A stretch of DNA of 41,852 nt from Hyphomicrobiales bacterium (GCA_900466875.1 UBNQ01000041.1:1-41852), one strand, 5' to 3'; shown: positions 1 to 10,117, counted from the stretch's first letter. Translations and numbers: made by a program. The notes: generated by a model not told the origin, from the sequence alone.

Positions 1-120
1 CCCCGCAAGCGGGGAGAGGGAACTTGCCACGCTCAAGGTTGCGGGGTGTGGTGAGGGTGCGTCACATTTCCTTCTCCCCGTTTACGGGGAGAAGGTGCCG
101 GCAGGCGGATGAGGGGCTTC
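1..120. repeat. Rhizobial palindromic mosaic repeat (RPE/RIME-like)
   Basis: The stretch opens with CCCCGC-AA-GCGGGG (1-14). At 71-94 it has a perfect 10-base stem, CTTCTCCCCG and CGGGGAGAAG around a TTTA loop, followed by a GTGCCGGCAGGCGGATGAGG tail. This layout matches, from memory, the short palindromic mosaic elements scattered between genes in Rhizobiaceae. The element lies directly ahead of the small membrane protein gene. No open reading frame of an upstream gene can be recognised in it. The family assignment is from pattern recognition only. Confidence 0.7.
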
Positions 121-180
121 CGCAGTCGGCAATTGGACGAAGATAGGCCGAGAAGGCCGCTAGAGTTTTCAGGAGGAATG

Positions 181-429
181 ATGGAGAGCGTTGGCTGGAT
201 CGGAGCGATGATCATCGGCGGACTGGCAGGCTGGCTTGCCGGCAAGCTGATGGACATGCGCTTCGGCATCTTCATGAACATCATCCTTGGTATCGTCGGC
301 TCCGTGGTCGCGATTGCCGTGCTGAACACCTTCGAGATACCCGTGAAAGACAGCCGCCTCGGCTATTTCGTGACGGCTTTCCTTGGCGCGAGCCTTTTGC
401 TATTCGTCGCCAAAATCGTCAGGCGCTAA
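181..429 (+). CDS. GlsB/YeaQ/YmgE family small membrane protein
   Basis: This is an 82-residue hydrophobic protein with three likely membrane segments: roughly residues 5-25 (rich in Gly, with GLAGWLAGKL), 30-50 (ILGIVGSVVAIAVL) and 60-80. The glycine-rich layout fits the transglycosylase-associated GlsB/YeaQ/YmgE family, small inner-membrane proteins often tied to stress. Their molecular role is unknown. I chose ATG 181 because AGGAGG at 171-176 sits four bases before it. ATG 178 is one codon earlier but too close to that site. The frame stays open upstream to 109, but that part lies in the repeat and is probably not translated. It stands before lipA on the same strand with a 112-base gap. 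Confidence 0.85.
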   Translation: MESVGWIGAMIIGGLAGWLAGKLMDMRFGIFMNIILGIVGSVVAIAVLNTFEIPVKDSRLGYFVTAFLGASLLLFVAKIVRR

Positions 430-541
430 TGTAGCGGGCGGGCAGGTTATGCCGCGCAAACATTTGCCGCGGTTCATGCATAGAGATTTTCCGAACGGAC
501 AACGTGCTCCCACATGAATGCGGGGCTGAAAGCAGGATTTC

Positions 542-1516
542 ATGGTCACCATTCTCGACAGGACCAACCTTTCCGATGAGAAGCGCGTCCGCCATCCGGA
601 AAAGGCGCACCGGCCCGATACCGAAGTCATGCGCAAGCCTGACTGGATCCGCGTGCGTGCGCCGGTTTCGAAGGGCTACCAGGAAACCCGCGCTATCGTT
701 CGTGAAAACAAGCTGGTGACGGTCTGCGAAGAGGCGGGCTGTCCCAACATCGGTGAGTGCTGGGACAAGAAGCACGCCACCTTCATGATCATGGGCGAGA
801 TCTGCACTCGCGCCTGCGCCTTCTGCAATGTCGCGACCGGCAAGCCGAACCCGCTCGACATGTCCGAGCCGGAAAGCGTGGCACGTGCGGTCAAGGAAAT
901 GGGCCTGCAGCACGTCGTCATCACCTCCGTCGACCGTGACGATCTGGACGATGGTGGTGCCGAGCATTTCGAAAAGGTGATCTGGGCGATCCGCGCCGCG
1001 TCACCGCTGACGACAATCGAAATCCTCACGCCGGACTTCCTGAAGAAGCCGGGCGCTTTGGAGCGCGTCGTTGCCGCCAAGCCGGACGTGTTCAACCACA
1101 ATATGGAAACGGTGCCCGGCAACTACCTGACCGTTCGCCCGGGCGCGCGTTACTTCCATTCGATCCGGCTGCTGCAGCGGGTCAAGGAACTGGACCCGAC
1201 GATGTTCACCAAGTCCGGTATCATGGTCGGTCTCGGCGAAGAGCGTAACGAAGTGCTTCAGTTGATGGATGACCTGAGAACGGCGGATGTCGACTTCCTG
1301 ACGATCGGCCAATATCTGCAGCCGACGCGCAAACATCACAAGGTCGAAAAGTTCGTCACGCCGGAAGAGTTCAAGTCTTACGAGACAGTCGCCTATACGA
1401 AGGGCTTCCTGATGGTCGCATCGAGCCCGCTGACCCGTTCGTCGCATCATGCCGGCGACGATTTTGCCCGTCTGCGGGCTGCGCGCGAGAAGAAGTTGCT
1501 GGCTGCCGCCGAATAG
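542..1516 (+). CDS. lipA: Lipoyl synthase
   Basis: LipA is a radical SAM enzyme that inserts two sulfur atoms into the octanoyl group on lipoyl domains (E2 subunits and GcvH). At 324 residues it has the usual length. Both iron-sulfur cluster motifs are visible: the auxiliary cluster cysteines C62, C67 and C73 (CEEAGCPNIGEC) and the radical SAM cysteines C88, C92 and C95 (CTRACAFC). The C-terminal RSSH motif that closes the auxiliary cluster is in SPLTRSSHHAGDDF. Start ATG 542 follows AGGA at 533-536. The gene downstream runs the opposite way. A functional link in this window is gcvH at 31.8-32.2 kb, whose lysine carries the lipoyl group. Confidence 0.97.
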   Translation: MVTILDRTNLSDEKRVRHPEKAHRPDTEVMRKPDWIRVRAPVSKGYQETRAIVRENKLVTVCEEAGCPNIGECWDKKHATFMIMGEICTRACAFCNVATGKPNPLDMSEPESVARAVKEMGLQHVVITSVDRDDLDDGGAEHFEKVIWAIRAASPLTTIEILTPDFLKKPGALERVVAAKPDVFNHNMETVPGNYLTVRPGARYFHSIRLLQRVKELDPTMFTKSGIMVGLGEERNEVLQLMDDLRTADVDFLTIGQYLQPTRKHHKVEKFVTPEEFKSYETVAYTKGFLMVASSPLTRSSHHAGDDFARLRAAREKKLLAAAE

Positions 1517-1537
1517 GGCGGCAACCTGTCTCAGTCA

Positions 1538-1723
1538 CTATTCTGCTGCTTCAACCTTGGGTCGCTTGTCCTGGCCGTGCCTGCGTTCACGTAGGGTGCC
1601 TTTTTGCCCCCGTGCTTCGCCTTTTGCCATTTCAATGAAATAGGCGAGCACTGGCATGCCGTTCATATCTGCAAGCTGCTTTGCTGATTCGAGCAGCTTT
1701 ATCATCTGTGCGAAATCGTCCAT
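1538..1723 (-). CDS. Small hypothetical protein
   Basis: This is a 61-residue protein that begins MDDFAQMIKLLESAKQLADM and ends in a basic, lysine- and arginine-rich tail (GQKGTLRERRHGQDKRPK). The first half looks like two amphipathic helices and there is no signal peptide. I do not recognise a family or function. The start at 1723 is preferred because the family-like acidic N-terminus begins there. A TTG at 1774 would add 17 residues of unlikely composition. The gene converges on lipA with a 21-base gap, and the lipA stop codon lies in the loop of a small inverted repeat (TGCCGCC/GGCGGCA, 1504-1523). It could be spurious, but the codon use looks coding. Confidence 0.6.
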   Translation of the reverse strand: MDDFAQMIKLLESAKQLADMNGMPVLAYFIEMAKGEARGQKGTLRERRHGQDKRPKVEAAE

Positions 1724-1907
1724 GGGTATGCGTCTTTCGGATAGATAGATCTTATGAATATTGCAACGCATCAATATAGGGCAGATTGCGCACTTGGAAT
1801 ACTACAACCGCCCTGCGCCACATTAAATTTCTTTAACTTGAAATTCGTCAAACCGAAAGTGTGCACCGCAATATTTTGACGTTGCCGGGATTCCGAAAGG
1901 CTGTGGA

Positions 1908-2468
1908 ATGCTCGCCATGGATGTAGATGAGGGGTCTGAGGCGCTTCGAAAGGCCGATCGCATCCTTGTTGTCGGCTGTTCGGGTGGCGGCAAATCGACG
2001 CTTTCCCGCCGTCTCAGCGCGCATCTCGCTCTGCCCTATATTTCGATGGATCGGGATTTTTACTGGCTGCCGGGATGGGTAAAGCGCGGTCGGTCTGAAA
2101 CACGAGAGCTGATCGCGGCGGCGGTTGACGACAGTCGCTGGCTCATGGATGGGACAGGCTCTTCGAGCTTTGACCTCAGGATGCCGCGGGCGGAGTTTAT
2201 CATCTGGGTGAGGATGCCGCTCTGGCTTTGTTTGTGGGGCGTCTTTTCGCGAGGCATCCGTCACCTGGGGCAGACTCGACCTGATATGGCTCCCGGCTGC
2301 CCGGAGCGGCTTTTCGATCGAGAGTTCCTGTCCTTTATCTGGAATTTCGAGCGGCAGACGTCGCCAAGGATCCTGGATGGCATTCGCCGGTTCAATCCTG
2401 AATGCCCGGTTCTGACCCTAAGATCACGTTCCGAGATGCGGAAACTTCTCGATCGTCTCGGGGCTTGA
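1908..2468 (+). CDS. P-loop adenylate-kinase-like protein (FlaR/topology modulation type)
   Basis: This is a 186-residue soluble protein of the P-loop NTPase superfamily. The Walker A motif GCSGGGKST is at residues 23-31, followed by SRRL and, near residue 45, ISMDRDFYWLPGW. The latter is typical of small adenylate-kinase-like proteins annotated as 'DNA topology modulation protein FlaR-like'. Their true substrate is not established. The WLMDGTGSSSFDLRM stretch near residues 78-92 and the arginine-rich region after it fit a nucleotide kinase lid. The start at 1908 has AAGG seven bases upstream (GAAAGG at 1896-1901). The gene stands alone on the plus strand, 32 bases before the START-like gene, so the two could be cotranscribed. 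Confidence 0.85.
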   Translation: MLAMDVDEGSEALRKADRILVVGCSGGGKSTLSRRLSAHLALPYISMDRDFYWLPGWVKRGRSETRELIAAAVDDSRWLMDGTGSSSFDLRMPRAEFIIWVRMPLWLCLWGVFSRGIRHLGQTRPDMAPGCPERLFDREFLSFIWNFERQTSPRILDGIRRFNPECPVLTLRSRSEMRKLLDRLGA

Positions 2469-2499
2469 TCTTCCTCGGAGCGCGGATTAACTCCACACC

Positions 2500-2958
2500 A
2501 TGCCAAAGTTTGAAATTCGCCGCCCGGTCAAGCACAGCCCAGAAAAGATGTACGCCCTCGTTGCGGATATCGAGCGTTACCCGGAATTCCTGCCGCTCTG
2601 CGAGGCGCTGGCCATCCGCTCGACGAAGGAGCGGGACGGCAAGACCTTGCTGCTGGCCGACATGACGGTGGGCTACAAGGCGATCAAGGAAACCTTCACC
2701 ACACAGGTGCTTCTCACGCCCGCCGAGCAGGCGATCGACGTCAAATATATCGAGGGGCCGTTCAAGTATCTCGACAATCGCTGGCGTTTCGAGCCGCCGA
2801 CAGATGGCGGGCAGGGCTGTGTCGTGCATTTCTACATCGACTACGAGTTCAAGAGCATGATTCTCGGCGCCCTGATGGGCTCGATGTTCGATCGCGCCTT
2901 CCGCATGTTCACCGACGCATTCGAGACGCGAGCCGATAAGGTCTACGCCGGAGCCTGA
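2500..2958 (+). CDS. Coq10/RatA-like START-domain protein
   Basis: This is a 152-residue protein of the polyketide cyclase/START superfamily. It begins MPKFEIRRPVKHSPEKMYAL and shows the characteristic VADIERYPEFLPLCEAL stretch and a terminal helix (MGSMFDRAFRMFTDAFETRA). Relatives are mitochondrial Coq10, which binds ubiquinone and supports its use in respiration, and bacterial proteins named RatA. In alphaproteobacteria the likely role is quinone binding, which is inference from family. The name 'RatA toxin' used by many pipelines comes from an E. coli claim about ribosome association and there is no partner antitoxin here. The gene ends seven bases before the stop of the converging cinA gene. 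Confidence 0.9.
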   Translation: MPKFEIRRPVKHSPEKMYALVADIERYPEFLPLCEALAIRSTKERDGKTLLLADMTVGYKAIKETFTTQVLLTPAEQAIDVKYIEGPFKYLDNRWRFEPPTDGGQGCVVHFYIDYEFKSMILGALMGSMFDRAFRMFTDAFETRADKVYAGA

Positions 2959-2964
2959 GGGCCG

Positions 2965-3465
2965 TCAGGCTCGCGCCACCTCGATCAGCATTTCAAAGGC
3001 TGTGCGCAGGGTGGCGAGGCGAACTTCGCTGCGTCCGATATTGCCGTACTGCATCTCCCGGTGCAGGATCGTGCCTGAGCGGTTGCGGGCTGCGACATGC
3101 ACGAGGCCGACAGGTTTTTCCGGGGATCCGCCGCCGGGACCGGCAATCCCGGTAACGGCCACTGCGATATCAGCGCGCGACCGAAACAGAGCGCCCTGCA
3201 CCATCTGCAAGGCAGTCTGCTGCGATACGGCGCCATGGGCCTTGAGGGTCGCCGCATTGACGCCCAGAAGGTCCATCTTCGCTTCGTTGGTATAGGTGAT
3301 GAACCCGCGATCGATGACAGCGGATGAGCCGGCAATCTCCGTCAATGCGCCGACGATGAGGCCGCCGGTACAGGATTCCGCCGTCGAGATCATCAGGCCG
3401 CGTTGGGAGAAGGTGGAGACGATCCGGCGCGCTTCATCCTCTATGTCGGACGGAAACAGGCTCAT
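2965..3465 (-). CDS. cinA: CinA family protein, stand-alone C-terminal amidohydrolase domain (PncC type)
   Basis: This is a 166-residue protein corresponding only to the C-terminal domain of CinA, which in E. coli PncC hydrolyses nicotinamide mononucleotide to nicotinate mononucleotide and ammonia. Conserved parts are STAESCTGGLIVGALTEI (about residues 28-45), the GFITYTNEAKMDLLGV stretch and AVAVTGIAGPGGGSPEKPVG (about residues 100-120). The short stand-alone form is common in rhizobia. The ATG overlaps the ispDF stop by four bases, so the two are one operon and translationally coupled. The metabolic connection between them is not obvious. Confidence 0.93.
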   Translation of the reverse strand: MSLFPSDIEDEARRIVSTFSQRGLMISTAESCTGGLIVGALTEIAGSSAVIDRGFITYTNEAKMDLLGVNAATLKAHGAVSQQTALQMVQGALFRSRADIAVAVTGIAGPGGGSPEKPVGLVHVAARNRSGTILHREMQYGNIGRSEVRLATLRTAFEMLIEVARA

Positions 3466-4652
3466 GCCTGCGGTCCGCGATAGACGACGGTGGCCGTTGC
3501 GATGGCGGCGATACCTTCGCGGCGCCCCACGAAGCCGATCGTCTCGTTGGTGGTTGCCTTGACCGAGCAGCGATCAAGCGAAATGCCGAGTATGGTCGCC
3601 ATGTTCTTGCGCATCGCGTCACGATGAGGGCCGACCTTGGGCGCTTCGGCGATCAGCGACACGTCGGCATTCATGATCGTTCCGCCCTTTTCGCGAACGA
3701 TCTTCGCCGCGTGCTCCAGAAAGATCTTTGACGGCGCGCCTTTCCATTGCATGTCGGACGGCGGAAAATGATCGCCGATATCGCCGGCGCCGCAGGTGGC
3801 GAGCAGCGCGTCGGTCAGCGCATGCAGCGCCACGTCGGCATCGGAATGGCCTGAGAGCTTCTGGTCATGGGGAATGAAGACGCCGCAGAGCGTCACCCCG
3901 TCACCCTCGACCAGCTGATGGACGTCATAGCCGTTGCCGGTGCGGACATCGGGGAGGGCGCTCGCTGAGAGCCTTTCATCGGCCATGGTCATGTCTCGTC
4001 TTACTGTAAGCTTGATGTTGTCGACGGAGCCTTCGACGATCGAGACGGGTAATCCCGCCCATTCGGCGATTGCGGCATCATCGGTAAAATCGTCGCGGCG
4101 AAGCGCCGCAGCTTTTTCATGGGCTGAGCGGATTTCCGCCAGGAGAAAACTCTGGGGTGTCTGGGCGGCGTAAAGCCCGTTGCGCGGCACGGTTTCGTGC
4201 ACGAGCCCATCGCTGCCGCCGCGCTTCAATGTGTCGGTGACGCTGACGGCCGGCAACACGGCGTCGATCCCGTTATCGAAGGCTGCAGCGATGCGGTCGA
4301 GCATGGCGTGATCCACAAACGGGCGCGCTGCGTCATGGATCATCACGTGGGTCGCATCCGTGCCGGAAAGGGCCTTCAACCCCTCGTAGACGGAGCGTTG
4401 TCGCGTGTCTCCGCCGAAGGTGAGCGTCACATCTGTTGCAGCCAGTCCGGCGGTTGCCGTCTCGTAGAGCTCCTCGTCATCCGGATGGATGACCACAACA
4501 ACCGGTCCGCGTCTTTGCCAGCGAAGGAATGTATCCAAAGTATGGGCAATAACCGGTCGCCCGCCGATCGGGCGGTATTGCTTCGGCCCCTCGTCCGGCG
4601 AGCCAGCTCTTTCCCCTCGTCCTGCCGCGACGATGACGATACCGATTGTCAT
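3462..4652 (-). CDS. ispDF: Bifunctional IspD/IspF (MEP cytidylyltransferase and cyclodiphosphate synthase)
   Basis: This 396-residue fusion carries two steps of the MEP isoprenoid pathway. Residues 1 to about 232 are IspD, which joins CTP and methylerythritol 4-phosphate. They show VIVAAGRGERAGS (7-19), GPKQY (22-26) and MIHDAARPFVD (104-114). Residues from about 236 are IspF, which makes the 2,4-cyclodiphosphate. They show GNGYDVHQL with metal ligands D243 and H245, SGHSDADVALHALTDALL, and GDIGDHFPPSD. IspE, which acts between these two steps, is not in the window. The fusion is typical of alphaproteobacteria. The start is ATG 4652, with no strong Shine-Dalgarno site before it. It is the first gene of an operon with cinA and diverges from dusB. 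Confidence 0.97.
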   Translation of the reverse strand: MTIGIVIVAAGRGERAGSPDEGPKQYRPIGGRPVIAHTLDTFLRWQRRGPVVVVIHPDDEELYETATAGLAATDVTLTFGGDTRQRSVYEGLKALSGTDATHVMIHDAARPFVDHAMLDRIAAAFDNGIDAVLPAVSVTDTLKRGGSDGLVHETVPRNGLYAAQTPQSFLLAEIRSAHEKAAALRRDDFTDDAAIAEWAGLPVSIVEGSVDNIKLTVRRDMTMADERLSASALPDVRTGNGYDVHQLVEGDGVTLCGVFIPHDQKLSGHSDADVALHALTDALLATCGAGDIGDHFPPSDMQWKGAPSKIFLEHAAKIVREKGGTIMNADVSLIAEAPKVGPHRDAMRKNMATILGISLDRCSVKATTNETIGFVGRREGIAAIATATVVYRGPQA

Positions 4653-4818
4653 GCAGTGCTGTGCCCCGTCCTGTAGTGGAATTGTTCCATATCGATTTGG
4701 ATTGACAGGCCGAGAACTATAGCCTCAAAAGCCGTATTTCCAGCACGTCGCTTAAAAATAACGCATTCCCGGAATTGCTCTTGGCAAACGCTCAAGAGCT
4801 GAATAAAAATAGTGCATA

Positions 4819-5847
4819 ATGCGGACTTGCCTGAAAGATCATCAATTGCATTGCAGCGACCTTGCCAAGCCATTTCAGATCGGATCGGTTACTATCCGCA
4901 ATCGGACCGTTCTCGCGCCGATGTCGGGCGTGACGGATCTCGCTTTCCGTAAGCTCGCCTGGCGCTTCGGCGCGGGACTGGTCGTCACCGAAATGGTGGC
5001 AAGCCGAGAGCTGGCGATGAACAGGGGCGAATCCTGGGCGCGGCTGAAGAATGCCGGGATGACGCCGCATATGGTGCAGCTTGCCGGACGCGAAGCCTAT
5101 TGGATGGCCGAGGCCGCAAAAATCTCCGCCGACAATGGTGCCGATGTCATCGATATCAACATGGGGTGTCCGGCGAAGAAGGTGACCGGCGGTTATTCCG
5201 GCTCTGCCTTGATGCGGGACCCGGATCATGCGCTGTCGATGATCGAAGCCACCGTGAAAGCCGTTTCCGTTCCGGTGACCGTGAAGATGCGGCTCGGCTG
5301 GGACCACGACAGTCTCAATGCGCCGCTGATTGCGCGTCGGGCGCAGGAAGCCGGTGTTCAGCTTGTCACCGTGCATGGACGCACCCGCATGCAGTTTTAC
5401 GAAGGCAAGGCGGATTGGGATGCCATTCACGCCGTGCGCGACGTTCTCTCCATTCCGCTGATCGCCAATGGCGACGTCCAGACGCCGGAGGATGCCGCCG
5501 ATATCCTGCGGCGCTCAGGTGCTGATGCCGTCATGGTTGGTCGCGGCGCGCAAGGGCGGCCATGGCATGTCGGATGGCTTGCCGGCCATGCGGCGCCGTC
5601 GAGAGCGGAAGTAGGGGGTATCGTCATCGAACATTACGAAGCGATGCTGGAATTTTACGGCGTCGAGGCAGGCCTCAGGCATGCCCGCAAACATCTCGGC
5701 TGGTATATCGAACGTCAGGATTGCGACATCGCGGCAGAGGACAAGGCTGCAATCATGATGTCTCCTGACCCGGCTGATGTTATCCGCCGTCTTTCATCCG
5801 TTTTCGCAAACGGCGCATCACTATCGGCCCGCAAGGAGGCTGCATGA
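4819..5847 (+). CDS. dusB: tRNA-dihydrouridine synthase (NifR3/DusB)
   Basis: This FMN enzyme reduces uridines in the tRNA D-loop. It is a TIM-barrel protein of 342 residues with LAPMSGVTDLAFRKLAWRFG (32-51), the catalytic cysteine C117 in DINMGCPAKKVTGGYSGSA, the VKMRLGW strand and GADAVMVGRGAQGRPW near the flavin phosphate site. The start at 4819 gives a slightly unusual N-terminus (MRTCLKDHQLHCSDL). Typical homologues begin close to LAKPFQIG, so an internal start such as TTG cannot be ruled out. The stop overlaps the ntrB ATG by four bases. The old name nifR3 reflects this cotranscription with ntrBC, not a role in nitrogen fixation. Confidence 0.95.
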   Translation: MRTCLKDHQLHCSDLAKPFQIGSVTIRNRTVLAPMSGVTDLAFRKLAWRFGAGLVVTEMVASRELAMNRGESWARLKNAGMTPHMVQLAGREAYWMAEAAKISADNGADVIDINMGCPAKKVTGGYSGSALMRDPDHALSMIEATVKAVSVPVTVKMRLGWDHDSLNAPLIARRAQEAGVQLVTVHGRTRMQFYEGKADWDAIHAVRDVLSIPLIANGDVQTPEDAADILRRSGADAVMVGRGAQGRPWHVGWLAGHAAPSRAEVGGIVIEHYEAMLEFYGVEAGLRHARKHLGWYIERQDCDIAAEDKAAIMMSPDPADVIRRLSSVFANGASLSARKEAA

Positions 5848-6988
5848 CAAAGTCCGCCGTTCAGGACACTGCCCATGGGCAGGCGCTGGCCATGGCCGTC
5901 CTCAATTCCGTGCAGAACCCGGTCATTCTGGTCGATCCTGCCGGCAAGATCGCGTTCGCAAACTGGGAGGCAGAATCCTTCTTCGGCGCGAGTGCTTCGC
6001 ATCTCGCCAAATACAAGATTTCGAGCTTCATTCCGTTCGGCAGCCCGCTTCTGGCGCTGATCGATCAGGTGCGGGAGCGCAAGGCGCCGGTCAACGAATA
6101 TCGTGTCGACCTGTCTTCGCCGAAACTCGGTCAGGAAAAGCTGGTCGATCTTTACGTGGCGCCGGTGGTCAGCGAACCCGGTTCTGTCGTCGTCGTGTTC
6201 CAGGAACGCTCGATGGCGGACAAGATCGATCGCCAGTTGACCCATCGCGCGGCCGCCCGTTCTGTTACGGGGCTCGCCTCGATGCTGGCGCATGAGATCA
6301 AGAACCCTCTCTCCGGTATCCGAGGTGCCGCTCAGTTGCTCGAATCGGTCGTGCCGGATGACGACCGTCCGCTGACGCGGCTGATCTGCGACGAGACCGA
6401 CCGGATCGTTTCGCTGGTCGATCGTATGGAAGTGTTTTCCGACGAGCGCCCGGTCGATCGCGTGCCGCTCAACATCCACTCGGTGCTCGATCACGTGAAG
6501 GCTGTCGCCAAGGCCGGCTTTGCCCGCGAGATCAAGATTTCCGAGATGTACGACCCGTCGCTGCCGCCGGTTTATGCCAATCGCGACCAGCTGGTTCAGG
6601 TGTTTCTCAATCTCATCAAGAATGCGTCCGAAGCGGTTGATGGCCAGTCCGACGCGGAAATCATGCTGACGACGGCCTATCGCCCCGGTATCCGTCTATC
6701 GGTCGCAGGCACGCGGGAAAAGATCTCGCTGCCGCTGGAATTCTGCGTCATCGACAATGGTCCCGGCGTGCCGGCCGATCTTGTTCCCAATCTCTTCGAT
6801 CCGTTCATCACGACCAAGACCAACGGGTCCGGGCTCGGGCTTGCACTGGTCGCCAAGATTATCGGCGGCCATGGCGGCATTGTCGAATGCGACAGCCAGG
6901 CCCGCCGGACGATATTCCGTGTTCTGATGCCCATGCACAAGGAAGAGGCCGGTGACGGCCGCGCCTTGAACTCCACAGGAAGCGAAAC

Positions 6989-6992
<4 letters not shown>
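5844..6992 (+). CDS. ntrB: Nitrogen regulation sensor histidine kinase NtrB
   Basis: NtrB phosphorylates and dephosphorylates NtrC in response to nitrogen status passed on by PII proteins. The 382-residue protein is cytoplasmic, with no membrane segment. A PAS domain spans about residues 15-125 (NSVQNPVILVDPAGKIAFAN). The dimerisation helix has the phospho-accepting H150 in MLAHEIKNPLSG. The ATPase domain has the N box (NLIKNASEAV), the G1 box (DNGPGVP) and the G2 region (TTKTNGSGLGLALV). It overlaps dusB and ntrC by four bases on each side (ATGA), so all three genes are translationally coupled. Confidence 0.97.
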
Positions 6993-8440
<1,448 letters not shown>

Positions 8441-8450
8441 TTTTTCATAG

Positions 8451-8474
8451 GGACGCCGGATGTGTCCGGCGTCC
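8451..8474. terminator. Hairpin between convergent ntrC and SCO genes
   Basis: A perfect 10-base stem GGACGCCGGA/TCCGGCGTCC encloses a TGTG loop, starting ten bases after the ntrC stop codon and ending 19 bases before the stop of the opposing SCO gene. It suits transcription termination from both sides. No run of T follows the stem on either strand, so intrinsic termination is inferred from position and stem strength. Confidence 0.6.
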
Positions 8475-8493
8475 GATCCTGCGATCCGTTGTG

Positions 8494-9081
8494 CTACAAA
8501 AGCGTGCTGCGGATTTTCCTGACGGCTTCGCCGGAATCCGCGCCGTAGGGAATGAGACCTTTCAGCCGGCCGTCTGCGCCGATCAGAAACAGGTCCATCG
8601 TGTGGCTCATCGAATAGCCGCCGCTCTTGTTCGGCACTTTTTCGGCGAAGGCACGCCAGCCGGCGACGACCCGTTTTATCTCTTCCGGTGTTCCGGTCAC
8701 GCCGGTGATGCGGTCTGAAAAGGCCGTGACGTAACCGTTCATGATCTCCGGCGTGTCCCGTTCCGGATCGACCGTGAACAGATAGCTCTTGATTGGCGCC
8801 CCTTCTTCTCCGAGCTCTTTCAGATATCCGGCAACTTCGAAAAGCGTCGTCGGGCAGACTTCGGGGCAATGCGTGTAGCCGAAATAGACCAGCGACGGGT
8901 TACCCTTGAAGATCGACTCGTCGACCTTTTCTCCCTGGTCGTTGACCAGGGAGAAGGCGGTGTTGAACCTGCTGTTGCGCGGTTCGTCCTTGAAGGTGAA
9001 GAACAGAATCCCCATCAGGATGCAGAAGAAGATCGCCGATATCGTCGTGGCGATCAGCATGAACGGGTTTTTGGTCGTCAT
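8494..9081 (-). CDS. SCO1/SenC family copper chaperone
   Basis: SCO proteins are membrane-anchored thioredoxin-fold proteins that deliver copper to the CuA centre of cytochrome oxidase or keep its cysteines reduced. This 195-residue protein has one N-terminal membrane segment (about residues 8-29), then the periplasmic fold. The copper ligands are visible: C72 and C76 in THCPEVCPTT and H160 in SMSHTMDLFLI. The VDPERDTPE stretch is also typical. Its ATG overlaps the stop of the PCu(A)C gene by four bases, so it is the last gene of a minus-strand copper operon. The nearest oxidase genes are not in this window. Confidence 0.94.
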   Translation of the reverse strand: MTTKNPFMLIATTISAIFFCILMGILFFTFKDEPRNSRFNTAFSLVNDQGEKVDESIFKGNPSLVYFGYTHCPEVCPTTLFEVAGYLKELGEEGAPIKSYLFTVDPERDTPEIMNGYVTAFSDRITGVTGTPEEIKRVVAGWRAFAEKVPNKSGGYSMSHTMDLFLIGADGRLKGLIPYGADSGEAVRKIRSTLL

Positions 9082-9566
9082 TTGCCATGCTCCGAATGCG
9101 CATCGTGGGCCTTGTCTCCAGCGACCGGGCCGACGGCAAATTCGACATCGACGGAACCCGCCTTTTCGAAGACCAGTGTCGCCTTGACCATCTCGCCTTC
9201 CTTGAACGGCTGCGGCACATTCATGAACATCAGGTGATAGCTGCCGGGCTTGAGTTCAACGGTGGTGTTGGCCGGAACAGCTATGCCGCCGTCCAGTTCA
9301 CGCATTTCCATCACGGCGCCGTTCATCTTCATTTCATGCAATTCGACGCTGCCGGCGCGCTCGGACTGTACACTGACCAGGCGGTCGGCCGGTCCCTTGT
9401 TAGTGATCTTGAAATAGCCGCCGCCAACCTTGGCCATGGGTAGCATCGCGCGCGAATAGGGGTGGCCGATCTCGATCTGGCCAAGCTTGAATTCATGGGC
9501 CTGGGCTGAACCGAATGCCAACATGGAGCCGAGCAAGGCATAGGCGGCGATCTTCTTGGTAAACAT
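9078..9566 (-). CDS. Periplasmic copper chaperone PCu(A)C
   Basis: PCu(A)C carries Cu(I) in the periplasm for assembly of the CuA or CuB sites of cytochrome oxidase, often handing it to SCO. The protein is 162 residues from the start at 9566. A signal peptide ends near residue 23 (LAFGSAQA, then HEF). Copper ligands of the family appear as HPYSRAMLPM, then VELHEMKMNG, then GSYHLMFMNV. Start 9566 was chosen because it gives a clean signal peptide and has GGAG upstream. The frame is open to 9707 but the added residues resemble no known N-terminus. Its stop overlaps the SCO start. Confidence 0.94.
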   Translation of the reverse strand: MFTKKIAAYALLGSMLAFGSAQAHEFKLGQIEIGHPYSRAMLPMAKVGGGYFKITNKGPADRLVSVQSERAGSVELHEMKMNGAVMEMRELDGGIAVPANTTVELKPGSYHLMFMNVPQPFKEGEMVKATLVFEKAGSVDVEFAVGPVAGDKAHDAHSEHGK

Positions 9567-9712
9567 GGATTTCTCCGATGAAGTGAGCTGTGGCTCCGGT
9601 CTGCCGGAGAAACGCTGCGGCGCTCCGGTGACGGCCAAAGTGAAAAATGGCAGGATCGAATGATGTTGCCTGAAATTGAGAATGCCGTTGCTCCCGGCGT
9701 ACGGCATGCCGG

Positions 9713-10117
9713 TCAGGCGGTGAGCGGAGGGCCACGGGCGTCAGGCAGGATGTCCCTGCGGAGCAGTTCGGGCGTCGAGCTGCTGTGGAAAGCGATCTCG
9801 TCCGATACCGGCGTCAATGACGATGGCAGAAATACGCCGAAGGACAGAATAACAGGCGCGACCGAAGATGCCAGGCGGCACAGGCTGGCGCAGGGACAAT
9901 CGGCACTTCTTTTCAGCGGATGGTCGGTTGTGGACGAATCGGTCTCAAAGATACCGTTGGAGCCGCACAGCACATGCAACGGTTCCTGGGCGACGATTGC
10001 CGTCGAGGCGCGCACCAGATTTCCGGTAAATCCCTGAAACGCCAACAGGTATGCCAAGGCTACCGCCAACGCCGTAGCCAGCATCCTGTCAGAGAGGATT
10101 TGCCGCATCGCCTTCAT
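9713..10117 (-). CDS. DUF2946-like protein of a copper cassette
   Basis: This is a 134-residue protein with one N-terminal hydrophobic segment (about residues 12-32, MLATALAVALAYLLAF), a cysteine near residue 51 (VLCGSNG), a CPCASLC motif near residues 74-80 and the closing DARGPPLTA. The cysteine pattern and the ARGPP end resemble DUF2946 proteins, which often stand next to PCu(A)C, SCO and copper resistance genes. A role in copper handling is inferred from context and no reaction is known. It lies 146 bases ahead of the PCu(A)C start on the same strand, so it is probably the first gene of the cassette. Confidence 0.75.
   Translation of the reverse strand: MKAMRQILSDRMLATALAVALAYLLAFQGFTGNLVRASTAIVAQEPLHVLCGSNGIFETDSSTTDHPLKRSADCPCASLCRLASSVAPVILSFGVFLPSSLTPVSDEIAFHSSSTPELLRRDILPDARGPPLTA

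Noticed and set aside
2500..2958. RatA toxin of a toxin-antitoxin system
   Set aside because: The sequence is a START/Coq10-like protein with no partner antitoxin beside it. A quinone-related role is more likely.
4653..4818. TTGACA at 4703 as a dusB promoter
   Set aside because: TATAGC follows after only about ten bases, so the spacing does not fit a sigma-70 promoter. No better pair was found.
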